Positions 1 to 6,348 are shown, counted from the first letter of the stretch. The stretch is 7,164 nucleotides of DNA from Candidatus Melainabacteria bacterium (GCA_003258725.1 QHMG01000024.1:1-7164); one strand, 5' to 3'. The notes: a model not told the origin generated them from the letters alone. Made by a program: numbers and translations.

Positions 1-53
1 TGAGTTGATGTTTTGTAAGCGTCTGCTGCAACTTGTGAAAATAACATTGACAT
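1..53 (-). CDS. N-terminal fragment of an unidentified gene, left copy (runs off the window)
   Basis: Reading the minus strand from the ATG at 53-51 gives an open frame of 17 complete codons to the window edge, starting M-S-M-L-F-S-Q-V-A-A-D-A-Y-K-T-S-T. A second ATG lies two codons in (47-45) and could be the real start. An AG-rich ribosome binding site (GAGAGGA on the minus strand, 71-65) lies 11 bases upstream of the first ATG. The same start, ribosome binding site and leader occur at the right end of the window facing the other way, which strongly supports a real, duplicated gene. I do not recognise the protein from so few residues. The fragment is a 5' partial because the window ends, not because of a visible mutation. 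Confidence 0.6.
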   Translation of the reverse strand, partial: MSMLFSQVAADAYKTST

Positions 54-58
54 CTTTT

Positions 59-101
59 AAAAAATCCTCTCTTGCTCTCGTACTTATATAAAGAATTTCT
101 T
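59..101 (-). promoter_or_regulatory. Stem that can hide the ribosome binding site, left copy
   Basis: Minus-strand equivalent of 7101-7143: 101-92 pairs with 68-59. The base that differs here from the right copy (position 94) changes a C-G pair to a U-G wobble, so the stem can still form. This is weak support for the pairing being kept. Confidence 0.4.
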
Positions 102-142
102 TCTTAAAAAATTGCTTTTTTTGTTTTATTTGTATTTACAAA

Positions 143-208
143 ACTTAACACAATGGAGTATTAGCACGTCGTTATTGACGTTCTAAGGTGTGTTAAGTGA
201 CATAACGA
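143..208 (-). promoter_or_regulatory. Candidate structured leader RNA, left copy
   Basis: Minus-strand counterpart of the element at 6994-7059. P1 uses 198-189 with 152-143, P2 uses 186-183 with 164-161 and 181-177 with 170-166, the loop is 176-171, and the pseudoknot strand is 206-202. The only difference from the right copy (position 188) falls in the internal loop next to P1 and leaves all pairing intact. Read on the minus strand it precedes the gene whose ATG is at 53. Confidence 0.5.
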
Positions 209-260
209 TATTTTTTTATTCCTATATATAATTTAAGTTTATTTATTCCTAAAAATTGCC

Positions 261-424
261 AAGCCAATATTTACAAGTATTTAAACATTTTTTATAATAT
301 AATTTATAAATTAAAGTGTGATTTTTATAATACTTTAGTATAATCTTTTTAAAAAAGATTAAATTTTTTAAAATAAATGCCGATATATATCATATAGAGT
401 AGACAAAAAAGGATATTAATTGTC
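261..424 (+). promoter_or_regulatory. Upstream region of the GAF/HD-GYP-like gene
   Basis: This unique AT-rich spacer lies between the left repeat and the ATG at 425. It holds two TATAAT -10-like hexamers (326-331 and 339-344), neither with a convincing -35 box. It also has an A/T-only-ended inverted repeat, AATCTTTTT-A-AAAAAGATT, around 343-361, and a ribosome binding site AAAAGGA (407-413) placed 11 bases before the ATG. The nearer -10 would give a 5' leader of roughly 75 bases. No small ORF or known regulatory motif was recognised. Confidence 0.35.
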
Positions 425-1810
425 ATGGAAGAAAAAAAATTAGAAGAAAATATTGAATCAGGAGTTTCTCTGTTTGGTCGTAGTATGGAATTAATGAATG
501 ATGACCCTTTAGAAGAAATTTTTGCTTTAAATCTTGGCGACTTCTTATCTGAATGTCTTATTTCTGATGATTTAGCTCAAAAAATTGGCAAATCTGAAAA
601 AGAGAAAAAAGATAAAAACGAAAGTCTTAAAAATCAATTAAAAGAACTTGTTTCTATCTATTCTTTAGATAACACTCTTTGCGTTTTAGGATTTAATTCT
701 AAAGAAGATTATGTTATTTACAATTCTATTGCAAAAACTATTTCTCAAATGTTAGATGTAGATGCTTGTCATGTATATTTAACTAAAGAATTTGCAAAAG
801 GGTTAGGAACAGAAGACCACGACCTACTTTTAGTTGGTTCTTCTATTGATTTTAAAGACGACATTTACAAAGAAAATATTGGTTATAACTTAAATGAACA
901 TGCCTTTGTTGCTGATGCTTTCAATACTCGTGATATCATTGAGATTAAAGTATTAGAAAATCCGCAAGATTTTGTTCCACAAAAATCTTTAAACGAAGAC
1001 AAAGTTCAAATTGTAAGTGCAATTCCTATGAGTAACAATGCCTATAATGTTGGTGTTGTTGTAGTTGAAAGTTATACAGACAAGAAGTTTAAACCAGAAT
1101 TATCTAAGTTAATCATCTCTATGGCAAGATTATTTGCAACTTCTATGTCTTTACAAAAGACTATTGATGAAGTTAACAAATTACTTGCTAATGAAAATGC
1201 TGGAACTATAGATTTACAACACATGAGAGCCGAATTAACAGCTTTAATCGGTGATTTAGGAGATGAACAACAAATCTTTGTAAACTTGCTTGCAAAAGCT
1301 GTTGATGCAAAAGGCGAATACAAAGTTGCACACTCTCAATTGACCGCAGATTTATCTAGGTTAATTTGCAAAAACTTGAAATTGAATGAAAAAACTAGTG
1401 ATTTAATTTACTATGCTGGTTTATTACAAAATGTTGGAAAAATTACTTTACCTGAAGAATTATTTAATCATAGCGGTAAATTAAACAAAGAAGATTGGGA
1501 AAGATTACAAAATCACCCTAATGTTGGCGTTAACTTGTTAATGAATATCAACTTTTTATCAGAAGTTATTCCATATATTCATTACCATAAAGAGCGCTGG
1601 GACGGCAAGGGTGAACCTGAAGGCTTAAAAGGAATGTCAATTCCACTAGGTTCAAGAATTATTGCTATTGCTGATGCTTACACAGCTTTAACTTCTGAAA
1701 GACCTTTTAGAAAAGCTATGCCAAAAGAAAAAGCGTTAGAAATTCTAAAAGAAGAAGCTGGAGTAAAATGGGATCCTGTAATTTATGAAGCATTAACAAA
1801 AGTTGTATAA
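425..1810 (+). CDS. GAF-domain protein with degenerate HD-GYP domain
   Basis: A 461-residue soluble protein. Residues about 1-75 are a charged N-terminal region; about 95-245 look like a GAF sensory domain; a short helical linker follows; about 280-461 align with the HD-GYP family of cyclic-di-GMP phosphodiesterases. Recognisable family segments are A-H-S-Q (H303), L-L-Q-N-V-G-K-I (333-340), H-P-N-V-G (H364), Y-H-K-E-R-W-D-G-K-G-E-P (387-398) and I-A-D-A-Y (D417). Three hallmark positions are changed: the HD pair is Q335-N336, the second His of the HH pair is K389, and GYP is G-E-P. Several metal ligands are therefore missing and I infer it is not an active phosphodiesterase. It may be a sensor, a c-di-GMP-independent regulator or a partner protein. 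No membrane segment or signal peptide is visible. It is monocistronic, ending at a strong terminator shared with the convergent protease gene. Confidence 0.9.
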   Translation: MEEKKLEENIESGVSLFGRSMELMNDDPLEEIFALNLGDFLSECLISDDLAQKIGKSEKEKKDKNESLKNQLKELVSIYSLDNTLCVLGFNSKEDYVIYNSIAKTISQMLDVDACHVYLTKEFAKGLGTEDHDLLLVGSSIDFKDDIYKENIGYNLNEHAFVADAFNTRDIIEIKVLENPQDFVPQKSLNEDKVQIVSAIPMSNNAYNVGVVVVESYTDKKFKPELSKLIISMARLFATSMSLQKTIDEVNKLLANENAGTIDLQHMRAELTALIGDLGDEQQIFVNLLAKAVDAKGEYKVAHSQLTADLSRLICKNLKLNEKTSDLIYYAGLLQNVGKITLPEELFNHSGKLNKEDWERLQNHPNVGVNLLMNINFLSEVIPYIHYHKERWDGKGEPEGLKGMSIPLGSRIIAIADAYTALTSERPFRKAMPKEKALEILKEEAGVKWDPVIYEALTKVV

Positions 1811-1820
1811 TCTTTACTTA

Positions 1821-1847
1821 AAAAGACCTCTTTAAAAGAGGTCTTTT
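1821..1847 (+). terminator. Bidirectional intrinsic terminator between the HD-GYP-like and protease genes
   Basis: AAAAGACCTCTT (1821-1832) pairs with AAGAGGTCTTTT (1836-1847) and is followed by more T residues to 1849. On the minus strand the leading A run becomes a T run, so the hairpin can end both convergent transcripts. It lies 10 bases after the HD-GYP-like stop codon and just beyond the protease stop at 1854. Confidence 0.9.
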
Positions 1848-1853
1848 TTATTT

Positions 1854-2843
1854 TTATTCTTGATTTACGTCATAATTTTTAACTACTTTTTTATCAAAGT
1901 AACCAACTATTGAGCGAAAATCTTTCATAAAATCATCATAGCTTAAGCAAATTTCTTTAGGTTTTGATTTCGCTTTATCAATAGCTTTTTGAGCTTTCTT
2001 TTCAGTATCAATTCTTGAATCTATTTTACAAGAATCTTTAATATATTGTTGCATATCTTCTTGAGAAAGATCAGAATATCTTGGATCTCTTAAATATACT
2101 TTCTTTTCTTTATTATCAACTTTATTCAATACATAATAATGAGAAGAACCTACATTTTTAGTACCCATAATTTTTGAACCAGCAACAAAACTATGTCTAT
2201 TCATTGGAAATTCACCAATTTTATCTAACAATTTTGTAGCTTGTTCTTTATTACTGTGAGACAAAGACATTAAACCTTCATCACCTATGCTAATAGGTTC
2301 AACACCTGTTAAATTTCGCATAAAATAGCTTGCTTGATTACCTTCCAAATTTGTACCGTATTTATTAAATACTTTTAAATACCAAGGTTTAGCATCGCTT
2401 TTTTCGCCATTCATATCAGAAGTTGCTTTTTCAACAGCACCAATTGTTCTAAAATCAGGTCTGCCTGTTGCTACTTCAAAAGCAATTGAGCTATTTTCAT
2501 CATTTTTATGTACATTATAAGTGTCTTTATCTGAATTTTCATAATGTTTAAATTGAACATTAAAAGCTGTTCTATCTTGATTTGAGCTTACACTATTTTT
2601 AAGCATTTGTTGTCCAAATCCAGATTTTGCAAGTGATTTAAGGCTTGCAACTAAATAACAATCAGAACGTGCAAATTGGGGATATTTTTTTATATCTCTA
2701 ATTTGACCTTTAGTAATACGTTTAAATTCATCTTTTTGAGGTTGTGTTTGTAAAGAAACACCTGTATTACTTTTATTATCTGTATTTGAAGTATTAAAAC
2801 TTGGTCTACTAGAAACCACACTACCTGTAAAACTAACTTGCAT
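1854..2843 (-). CDS. Calpain-like (family C2) cysteine protease
   Basis: A 329-residue protein. The catalytic core fits calpain-type papain-fold proteases: oxyanion Gln Q56 and nucleophile C62 in Q-F-A-R-S-D-C-Y-L-V-A-S-L (the six-residue Q-to-C spacing is typical), His H235 in S-S-H-Y-Y-V-L, and L-R-D-P-R-Y (251-256) where calpains have Asn-Pro-Trp, so D253 would replace the catalytic Asn. The stretch L-S-Y-D-D-F-M-K-D-F (300-309) matches the calpain 'F-x-D-F' segment after the active site. Residues 1-45 are low-complexity, Ser/Thr/Asn-rich, and begin M-Q-V-S-F-T-G. There is no hydrophobic signal peptide, and no calcium-binding EF-hand or C2 domain was seen. Bacterial calpain homologues are usually of unknown substrate. 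No clear Shine-Dalgarno precedes the ATG; a small palindrome sits there instead. Asn-to-Asp and the short length are the main doubts about activity. Confidence 0.75.
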   Translation of the reverse strand: MQVSFTGSVVSSRPSFNTSNTDNKSNTGVSLQTQPQKDEFKRITKGQIRDIKKYPQFARSDCYLVASLKSLAKSGFGQQMLKNSVSSNQDRTAFNVQFKHYENSDKDTYNVHKNDENSSIAFEVATGRPDFRTIGAVEKATSDMNGEKSDAKPWYLKVFNKYGTNLEGNQASYFMRNLTGVEPISIGDEGLMSLSHSNKEQATKLLDKIGEFPMNRHSFVAGSKIMGTKNVGSSHYYVLNKVDNKEKKVYLRDPRYSDLSQEDMQQYIKDSCKIDSRIDTEKKAQKAIDKAKSKPKEICLSYDDFMKDFRSIVGYFDKKVVKNYDVNQE

Positions 2844-2847
2844 ATTT

Positions 2848-2860
2848 CATGTAAAACATG
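2848..2860 (-). promoter_or_regulatory. Palindrome just upstream of the protease start codon
   Basis: CATGT-AAA-ACATG, a 5-bp inverted repeat with a 3-base loop, ends 4 bases before the protease ATG (2843), where a ribosome binding site would be expected but is not seen. It could be a small mRNA hairpin or an operator half-site pair. Such short repeats also arise by chance. Confidence 0.25.
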
Positions 2861-2926
2861 TGAATAAAAAAAATTGCTTAATTTACAAATTAATATATTA
2901 TTTTGTAAAAAATAAAATTATAACAA

Positions 2927-2955
2927 TTGACTTTTTGAGTGTTATAGCACACAAT
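2927..2955 (+). promoter_or_regulatory. Likely promoter of the HTH regulator, with an operator-like inverted repeat
   Basis: TTGACT (2927-2932) is close to the -35 consensus and lies 17 bases before CACAAT (2950-2955), a 4-of-6 match to the -10 box. Between and overlapping them is GTGT-TATAGC-ACAC (2939-2952). An inverted repeat over the promoter core is typical of autoregulation by antitoxin-like repressors, which fits the gene immediately downstream. The site is inferred and no binding consensus is known for this protein. Confidence 0.35.
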
Positions 2956-3004
2956 ATTAATATGAAAGAAATTAAATATTTTATTGATTGGAAAGTACGT
3001 GAAA

Positions 3005-3304
3005 ATGAAAAATAATTATATAAATTTTAAAGATGATTTAATTGAAAGATTACAAGACCCAGAATATCAAAAAGAATTTTTAAATGTTTCACTTGAAGAA
3101 TACATTGAAGACGGATATTTTAAAAGTTTCTTTAAATCACTAGAATATGTTATCAAAGCAAGAGGTAGCGTTACTGAATTTGCTCAAAAAGTAAATTTGA
3201 ATAGAAGAAATCTTTATGAATTATTCAAAGGTGAACAAAAACCTCAACTAGATACAGTTATAAAAATTTTAAAAGAACTTGGATATTCATTAAAAGTTGC
3301 TTAA
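3005..3304 (+). CDS. HigA-like HTH regulator, orphan 'addiction module antidote' family protein
   Basis: A 99-residue protein. Its plan matches the probable antidote family typified by Haemophilus HI1420 (XRE-type helix-turn-helix): an N-terminal segment with L-x-D-P-E and a short acidic helix, then A-R-G-S-V-T-E-F-A, N-L-N-R-R-N-L-Y-E-L-F-K-G (recognition helix region) and P-Q-L-D-T-V-I-K-I-L-K-E-L-G-Y-S-L near the C-terminus. In the family this protein binds the promoter DNA and neutralises a RelE/HigB-like toxin encoded directly upstream. No toxin gene is present here, so it is an orphan and may act only as a transcription factor. I chose the ATG at 3005 because GGAAAG (2990-2995) is a well-spaced ribosome binding site; a TTG at 2984 in frame would add 7 residues but lies upstream of that site. 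The gene is convergent with dnaN. Confidence 0.8.
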   Translation: MKNNYINFKDDLIERLQDPEYQKEFLNVSLEEYIEDGYFKSFFKSLEYVIKARGSVTEFAQKVNLNRRNLYELFKGEQKPQLDTVIKILKELGYSLKVA

Positions 3305-3306
3305 TA

Positions 3307-3334
3307 AAAAAGACCTCTTAAAAGAGGTCTTTTT
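3307..3334 (+). terminator. Bidirectional intrinsic terminator between the HTH regulator and dnaN
   Basis: AAAAAGACCTCTT (3307-3319) pairs with AAGAGGTCTTTTT (3322-3334). The A run on one side and T run on the other allow termination of both the regulator and the convergent dnaN transcript, whose stop is at 3365. The hairpin is nearly identical to the one at 1821-1847. Confidence 0.9.
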
Positions 3335-3364
3335 ATTATCTTAAACTCATTACTCTGCTTAGGC

Positions 3365-4483
3365 TTATCTAATTTGAACAGGCATGATTAATGAGATATA
3401 ATCTTCTTCGCTATTTGGCATAAATACTGTTGCTGAAAGGTTTGTATTCAAACCAATTTTAACTTCATCAGTATCCATGTTTTTTAAGCCATCAATTACA
3501 TATTTGTAATTAAATGCAATTGTCAAATCTTCTGAATTATATTCAATTTCAAAACTTTCTTCAGAAGCACCGGCATCAGGAGTATCAGCTTTTAAAGTTA
3601 ATTTATTTTCTATAAATTCAAACTTAATAAAACTCTTATCGTTAACCATAATTGATACACGTTCTAGAGCTGAAATAAGTTTGTTTTTATTAACGATAGC
3701 TGTTTTAGGGCTTTCTTTTGGAATTAATTGGTTATATTTTGGATATTGACCTTCCATAATTCTTGAAATCATCATTGATTTTTCTGTTTTTATAACTAAT
3801 TTTGTTTTATCAGTATAAATTTTAACTGATTCATCATCAATTAAAGAACTCATTTTCATAAATTCTGTTGTTGTTTTTGATGGGATAATTAATTGGCTTG
3901 TTTTGTGTTCAATATTATTAATTTTTTCTCTTACACGAGCAAGTCTATTACCGTCTGTTGAAGCCATTTCTATCATTTCTTCACTGATATCACATACAAC
4001 ACCTGATAACAAATTATTAGCTTCAAAATTTGCAGCTGCAAAACTTGCTTGACGCATTGCTTTTACAAAAGGTTTCATATCAATATCAATAGCATTTTCT
4101 TCTGAAATACTAATATTTTCCATTACATTAGGAAATTCATCTGCTGAAATACCAATAATATCAAATTTTGTATTATCACAAGTAATATTCATTGAATTTG
4201 TTTCTGGATTTAGTTCAAAAGTTATTAATTTATCTGATAATCTTGAAACAATATCATTCAATTTTTTTGCTGGAAGTGTAATTTTACCTGCGTTTTCAAC
4301 TTTTGCATCAACTGTAGTTGAAATTGTTAAATCAAAATCAGTTGCTGTTAATTTTACTGCATTATCATCAACTGTTTCAATTAAAATATTTGCTAAAACA
4401 GGTTGTAAACTTTTCATTGCTGCAACATTTGCAACTAATCTAATACCATTAAAAATATCTTCTTTTTTAGCTAAAAATTTCAT
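3365..4483 (-). CDS. dnaN: DNA polymerase III beta subunit (sliding clamp)
   Basis: A 372-residue protein, close to the usual 365-380 for bacterial beta clamps. The clamp is a ring-shaped homodimer that encircles DNA and tethers polymerase III and repair proteins. Family features include the N-terminal M-K-F-L-A-K-K-E-D-I, L-Q-P-V-L-A-N-I-L-I near residue 27-36, L-T-A-T-D-F-D-L (43-50 region), S-T-D-G-N-R-L-A-R in the middle domain, E-G-Q-Y-P-K-Y-N-Q-L-I-P, and the C-terminal L-I-M-P-V-Q-I-R that helps form the protein-binding pocket (most clamps end M-P-M-R-L or similar). The start is supported by GGAG and AGGG in the 18 bases upstream on the minus strand. Unlike the common dnaA-dnaN-recF order, it is transcribed away from recF and has no dnaA neighbour in the window. 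Confidence 0.97.
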   Translation of the reverse strand: MKFLAKKEDIFNGIRLVANVAAMKSLQPVLANILIETVDDNAVKLTATDFDLTISTTVDAKVENAGKITLPAKKLNDIVSRLSDKLITFELNPETNSMNITCDNTKFDIIGISADEFPNVMENISISEENAIDIDMKPFVKAMRQASFAAANFEANNLLSGVVCDISEEMIEMASTDGNRLARVREKINNIEHKTSQLIIPSKTTTEFMKMSSLIDDESVKIYTDKTKLVIKTEKSMMISRIMEGQYPKYNQLIPKESPKTAIVNKNKLISALERVSIMVNDKSFIKFEFIENKLTLKADTPDAGASEESFEIEYNSEDLTIAFNYKYVIDGLKNMDTDEVKIGLNTNLSATVFMPNSEEDYISLIMPVQIR

Positions 4484-4533
4484 ATTACCCTAATCTCCAA
4501 TTTATATATTTTGTGAAAGTTTTATTTTCTATA

Positions 4534-4562
4534 ATTATAATATAAATATATTTAAAAATATA
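4534..4562 (-). promoter_or_regulatory. Possible dnaN promoter
   Basis: On the minus strand a TATAAT hexamer (4539-4534) has a very weak TATATT -35-like hexamer 17 bases upstream (4562-4557). It would give a leader of about 44 bases ending in the ribosome binding site next to the dnaN ATG. The surrounding stretch 4530-4575 is nearly all A and T, so chance matches are likely. Confidence 0.3.
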
Positions 4563-4599
4563 TTATATATAAATAATCATAGTAGTAAGTTACGATTTT

Positions 4600-4796
4600 T
4601 TGCAGATAATGAAAAATATGTCATTCTGAACTTGTTTCAGAATCTATATAATTAAATAATAGTAAGAAAAAATAAAAATAAAGTATTAATAATACTCATA
4701 ATCGTAGTGTAGAAAATTTTGCAGAAAACTTTTTTACTTTTTTACATTAAATCTTATAATTTTATCTAGTTTAAACTTTTTGCAGAAAGTTGCAGA
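4600..4796 (+). repeat. Four TTGCAGA direct motifs upstream of recF
   Basis: TTGCAGA occurs at 4600-4606, 4719-4725, 4780-4786 and 4790-4796, mostly preceded by a T run and followed by A residues. The last two are spaced 10 bases, about one helical turn, and lie just upstream of the recF -35 box (4812). TTGCAGAAAACT is repeated exactly at 4719-4730 and 4790-4801. The arrangement looks like binding sites for a regulator, but none is known to me. Confidence 0.4.
4623..4643. repeat. Palindromic intergenic repeat (ATTCTGAA...TTCAGAAT)
   Basis: An 8-bp perfect inverted repeat with a 5-base loop, within the longer string beginning GTCATTCTGAAC. From memory, strings of the form 'TCATTCTGAACTTGTTTCAG' recur in intergenic DNA of many unrelated bacteria as small palindromic repeats. 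In this window only one copy was seen. It could form an mRNA or DNA hairpin but has no T run, so it is not a terminator. Confidence 0.5.
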
Positions 4797-4811
4797 AAAC
4801 TATAAAAGTTT

Positions 4812-4840
4812 TTTACATGTACTTTTTTATACTGTATAAT
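4812..4840 (+). promoter_or_regulatory. recF promoter, likely giving a leaderless mRNA
   Basis: TTTACA (4812-4817) and a perfect TATAAT (4835-4840) are separated by 17 bases, the ideal spacing for a housekeeping sigma factor. Transcription would start 6-8 bases after 4840, which falls on or next to the recF ATG at 4847. No Shine-Dalgarno sequence precedes that ATG, consistent with leaderless translation. Confidence 0.6.
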
Positions 4841-4846
4841 TGCAAT

Positions 4847-5938
4847 ATGAAGCTAAAAAGTTTGAAATTGATAAATTATAGAAATTGCGAAAATGTAGAA
4901 TTGAATTTTTGTGATTTTAAAAACTTAATTATTGGTAAAAATGCACAAGGTAAAACAAATATTTTAGAAAGTATTTATTTTTTATCTAATTTAAAATCTG
5001 TTAGAACTTCAAATAATTTGGATTTAATATTTTTTGATAAACCACAAATGGAAATTTCTGCTATTTTAGAAAAAAATAATACAGAAATAGAAATGGATTT
5101 TGCTTATACTGAAGAAAAGAAAAAGAGCTTTAAGTTAAATAAGGTTAAATCTACACAAAAAGATTTTAAACAAGTTGTTAAGACTGTTTTGTTTTCAACA
5201 GAAGATTTGTTATTACTTCGAGGAGCACCAGAAGATAGAAGGAAATGGCTTGATAGAGCAATTTCGCAAATTTATCCTGTGTATGATGAAAGAATTTCTA
5301 AATATGAAAAAATTAGGGCGCAAAAAAATAATTTATTAAAAGATGAAAAATTTAATTATTCTCTTTTGCAAGTTTATAACGAACAGTTAGCTATAGCAGG
5401 TTCAAATATAATATATTTACGAAAAAAATTCTTATCTGAAATTGAAAAAATTGCAATGCAAAAACATTCAAGCATATCAGAAGAAGAAATACTTAAAATA
5501 TACTATTCTTCTACTTTTGAACTAGGTGATTCTGTTGAAGAAATTGCTCAAAATTATAAAATTGCGCTTGAAGAAAATTATGAAGACGAAAGACGTCGCT
5601 GTCAATCTCTTGTCGGTCCTCATAGAGATGATATTATATTTTTTATAAATGATAAAGAGTCAACAAAATTTGCATCACAAGGTCAACAAAGAACTATTGT
5701 CTTGGCTCTTAAAATGGCTGAAATAGATATTATTAAAGAAAAAGCTGGAACATCTCCAATACTTTTACTTGATGATGTTTTGGCAGAATTAGATGATTTA
5801 AGACAAAATTATTTATTAAATTCAATAGACAGAGAAACTCAAACGATAATAACATCAGTTGATACGTTATTTTTCAATGAAGAATTTTTACGTGATGTGA
5901 AAATATTTAAAATAAACAATGGAAAGGTTGTTGAATAG
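4847..5938 (+). CDS. recF: DNA replication and repair protein RecF
   Basis: A 363-residue SMC/ABC-like ATPase, normal length for RecF. It binds gapped DNA and, with RecO and RecR, helps load RecA at single-strand gaps. Features: M-K-L-K-S-L-K-L-I-N-Y-R-N start typical of the family; Walker A G-K-N-A-Q-G-K-T-N (30-38); V-G-P-H-R-D-D (256-262); ABC signature S-Q-G-Q-Q-R-T (277-283); Walker B I-L-L-L-D-D (305-310) followed by D-loop A-E-L-D (313-316). The frame stays open to 4790, but the ATG at 4847 is chosen because it gives the family N-terminus and sits where transcription should begin. Its stop codon overlaps by one base the GTG start of the next gene, so it heads a probable operon of small membrane proteins. 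It is divergent from dnaN. Confidence 0.96.
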   Translation: MKLKSLKLINYRNCENVELNFCDFKNLIIGKNAQGKTNILESIYFLSNLKSVRTSNNLDLIFFDKPQMEISAILEKNNTEIEMDFAYTEEKKKSFKLNKVKSTQKDFKQVVKTVLFSTEDLLLLRGAPEDRRKWLDRAISQIYPVYDERISKYEKIRAQKNNLLKDEKFNYSLLQVYNEQLAIAGSNIIYLRKKFLSEIEKIAMQKHSSISEEEILKIYYSSTFELGDSVEEIAQNYKIALEENYEDERRRCQSLVGPHRDDIIFFINDKESTKFASQGQQRTIVLALKMAEIDIIKEKAGTSPILLLDDVLAELDDLRQNYLLNSIDRETQTIITSVDTLFFNEEFLRDVKIFKINNGKVVE

Positions 5939-6336
5939 TGGATTTTGAATTAATTTTAGGCTCAATAGAAATGGTTATATCTTTAATATTAATAATTGCA
6001 TTTATTGTTATTTTACTAAAAGATAAAAAATGGTGGGGACTATTAATAATTATATCTATTTGTTTTTGCGGTTATTTGTTAGACAAATTTGAATCTTGGT
6101 TTGAAGATTTTTTAAATGAAGGTTTTAATGTTGTTTCATGGCAAATTATAGGTCTATTATTTGCGTTAATTGTAATCTCAATTATGATAGATATATCTAT
6201 AAGATATGATGTTTTATATAAGGATAAACTGCAAAAGAAAAAATATATAAATGAGCAAATAAAAAATGTGTTAATTTTAATTTTAGGTGGTTTGTTAATA
6301 TTAGGAATAATAGTTGGAATTTGTTCTATAAAATAA
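5938..6336 (+). CDS. Small four-helix membrane protein, translationally coupled to recF
   Basis: A 132-residue hydrophobic protein starting with GTG at 5938, overlapping the recF stop (TAGTG) by one base; GGAAAGG upstream inside recF can serve as a ribosome site. Predicted membrane segments are about 8-27, 32-48, 67-86 and 109-129, with an acidic, aromatic loop (49-65) between the second and third and a basic loop (95-108) between the third and fourth. Residues from K50 onwards resemble the 98-residue protein encoded at 6612-6908. I do not recognise a family. The overlap with recF implies co-translation, but a shared function with RecF is not implied by the sequence. Confidence 0.75.
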   Translation: MDFELILGSIEMVISLILIIAFIVILLKDKKWWGLLIIISICFCGYLLDKFESWFEDFLNEGFNVVSWQIIGLLFALIVISIMIDISIRYDVLYKDKLQKKKYINEQIKNVLILILGGLLILGIIVGICSIK

Positions 6337-6348
6337 AGGAGATAAATA

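Larger units (their letters stand above)
38..260 (-). repeat. Left copy of a 223-bp inverted repeat (promoter, leader and start of a duplicated gene)
   Basis: Each position p in 38-260 pairs with 7202-p in 6942-7164 with no gaps. There are only two differences: position 94 (A, where the right copy implies G) and position 188 (G, where the right copy implies A). The repeat ends abruptly at 260/261. It covers the presumed promoter, a structured leader and the gene start, and lies upstream of the outward-facing gene. The right copy reaches the last base of the window, so the true repeat may be longer. Confidence 0.95.
4484..4846. other. dnaN-recF divergent intergenic region
   Basis: A 363-base spacer without a gene. 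From the dnaN side it holds an almost pure A/T block (about 4525-4580), then a 33-base segment (4573-4605) repeated imperfectly at 4692-4724 (about 23 of 33 bases match, 119 apart), a palindromic repeat at 4623-4643, four TTGCAGA motifs, and the recF promoter. I saw no convincing DnaA boxes, so I do not call an origin of replication. A 19-codon in-frame extension of recF upstream of 4847 is unlikely to be coding. Confidence 0.6.

Noticed and set aside
1072..1323. 83-codon open frame on the minus strand inside the GAF/HD-GYP-like gene
   Set aside because: Fully inside a well-supported gene on the other strand, with no ribosome site or recognisable protein features.
2962..3015. 17-codon ORF (M-K-E-I-K-Y-F...) before the HTH gene as a toxin remnant or leader peptide
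   Set aside because: No ribosome binding site and no resemblance I can support to RelE/HigB sequences; it overlaps the regulator start.
4484..4846. Replication origin beside dnaN and recF
   Set aside because: The A/T block is suggestive, but no DnaA boxes resembling TTATCCACA or TTTTCCACA were found and dnaA is absent.
4790..4846. Longer recF beginning at 4790
   Set aside because: The extra 19 residues are not RecF-like and overlap the promoter; the ATG at 4847 gives the conserved N-terminus.
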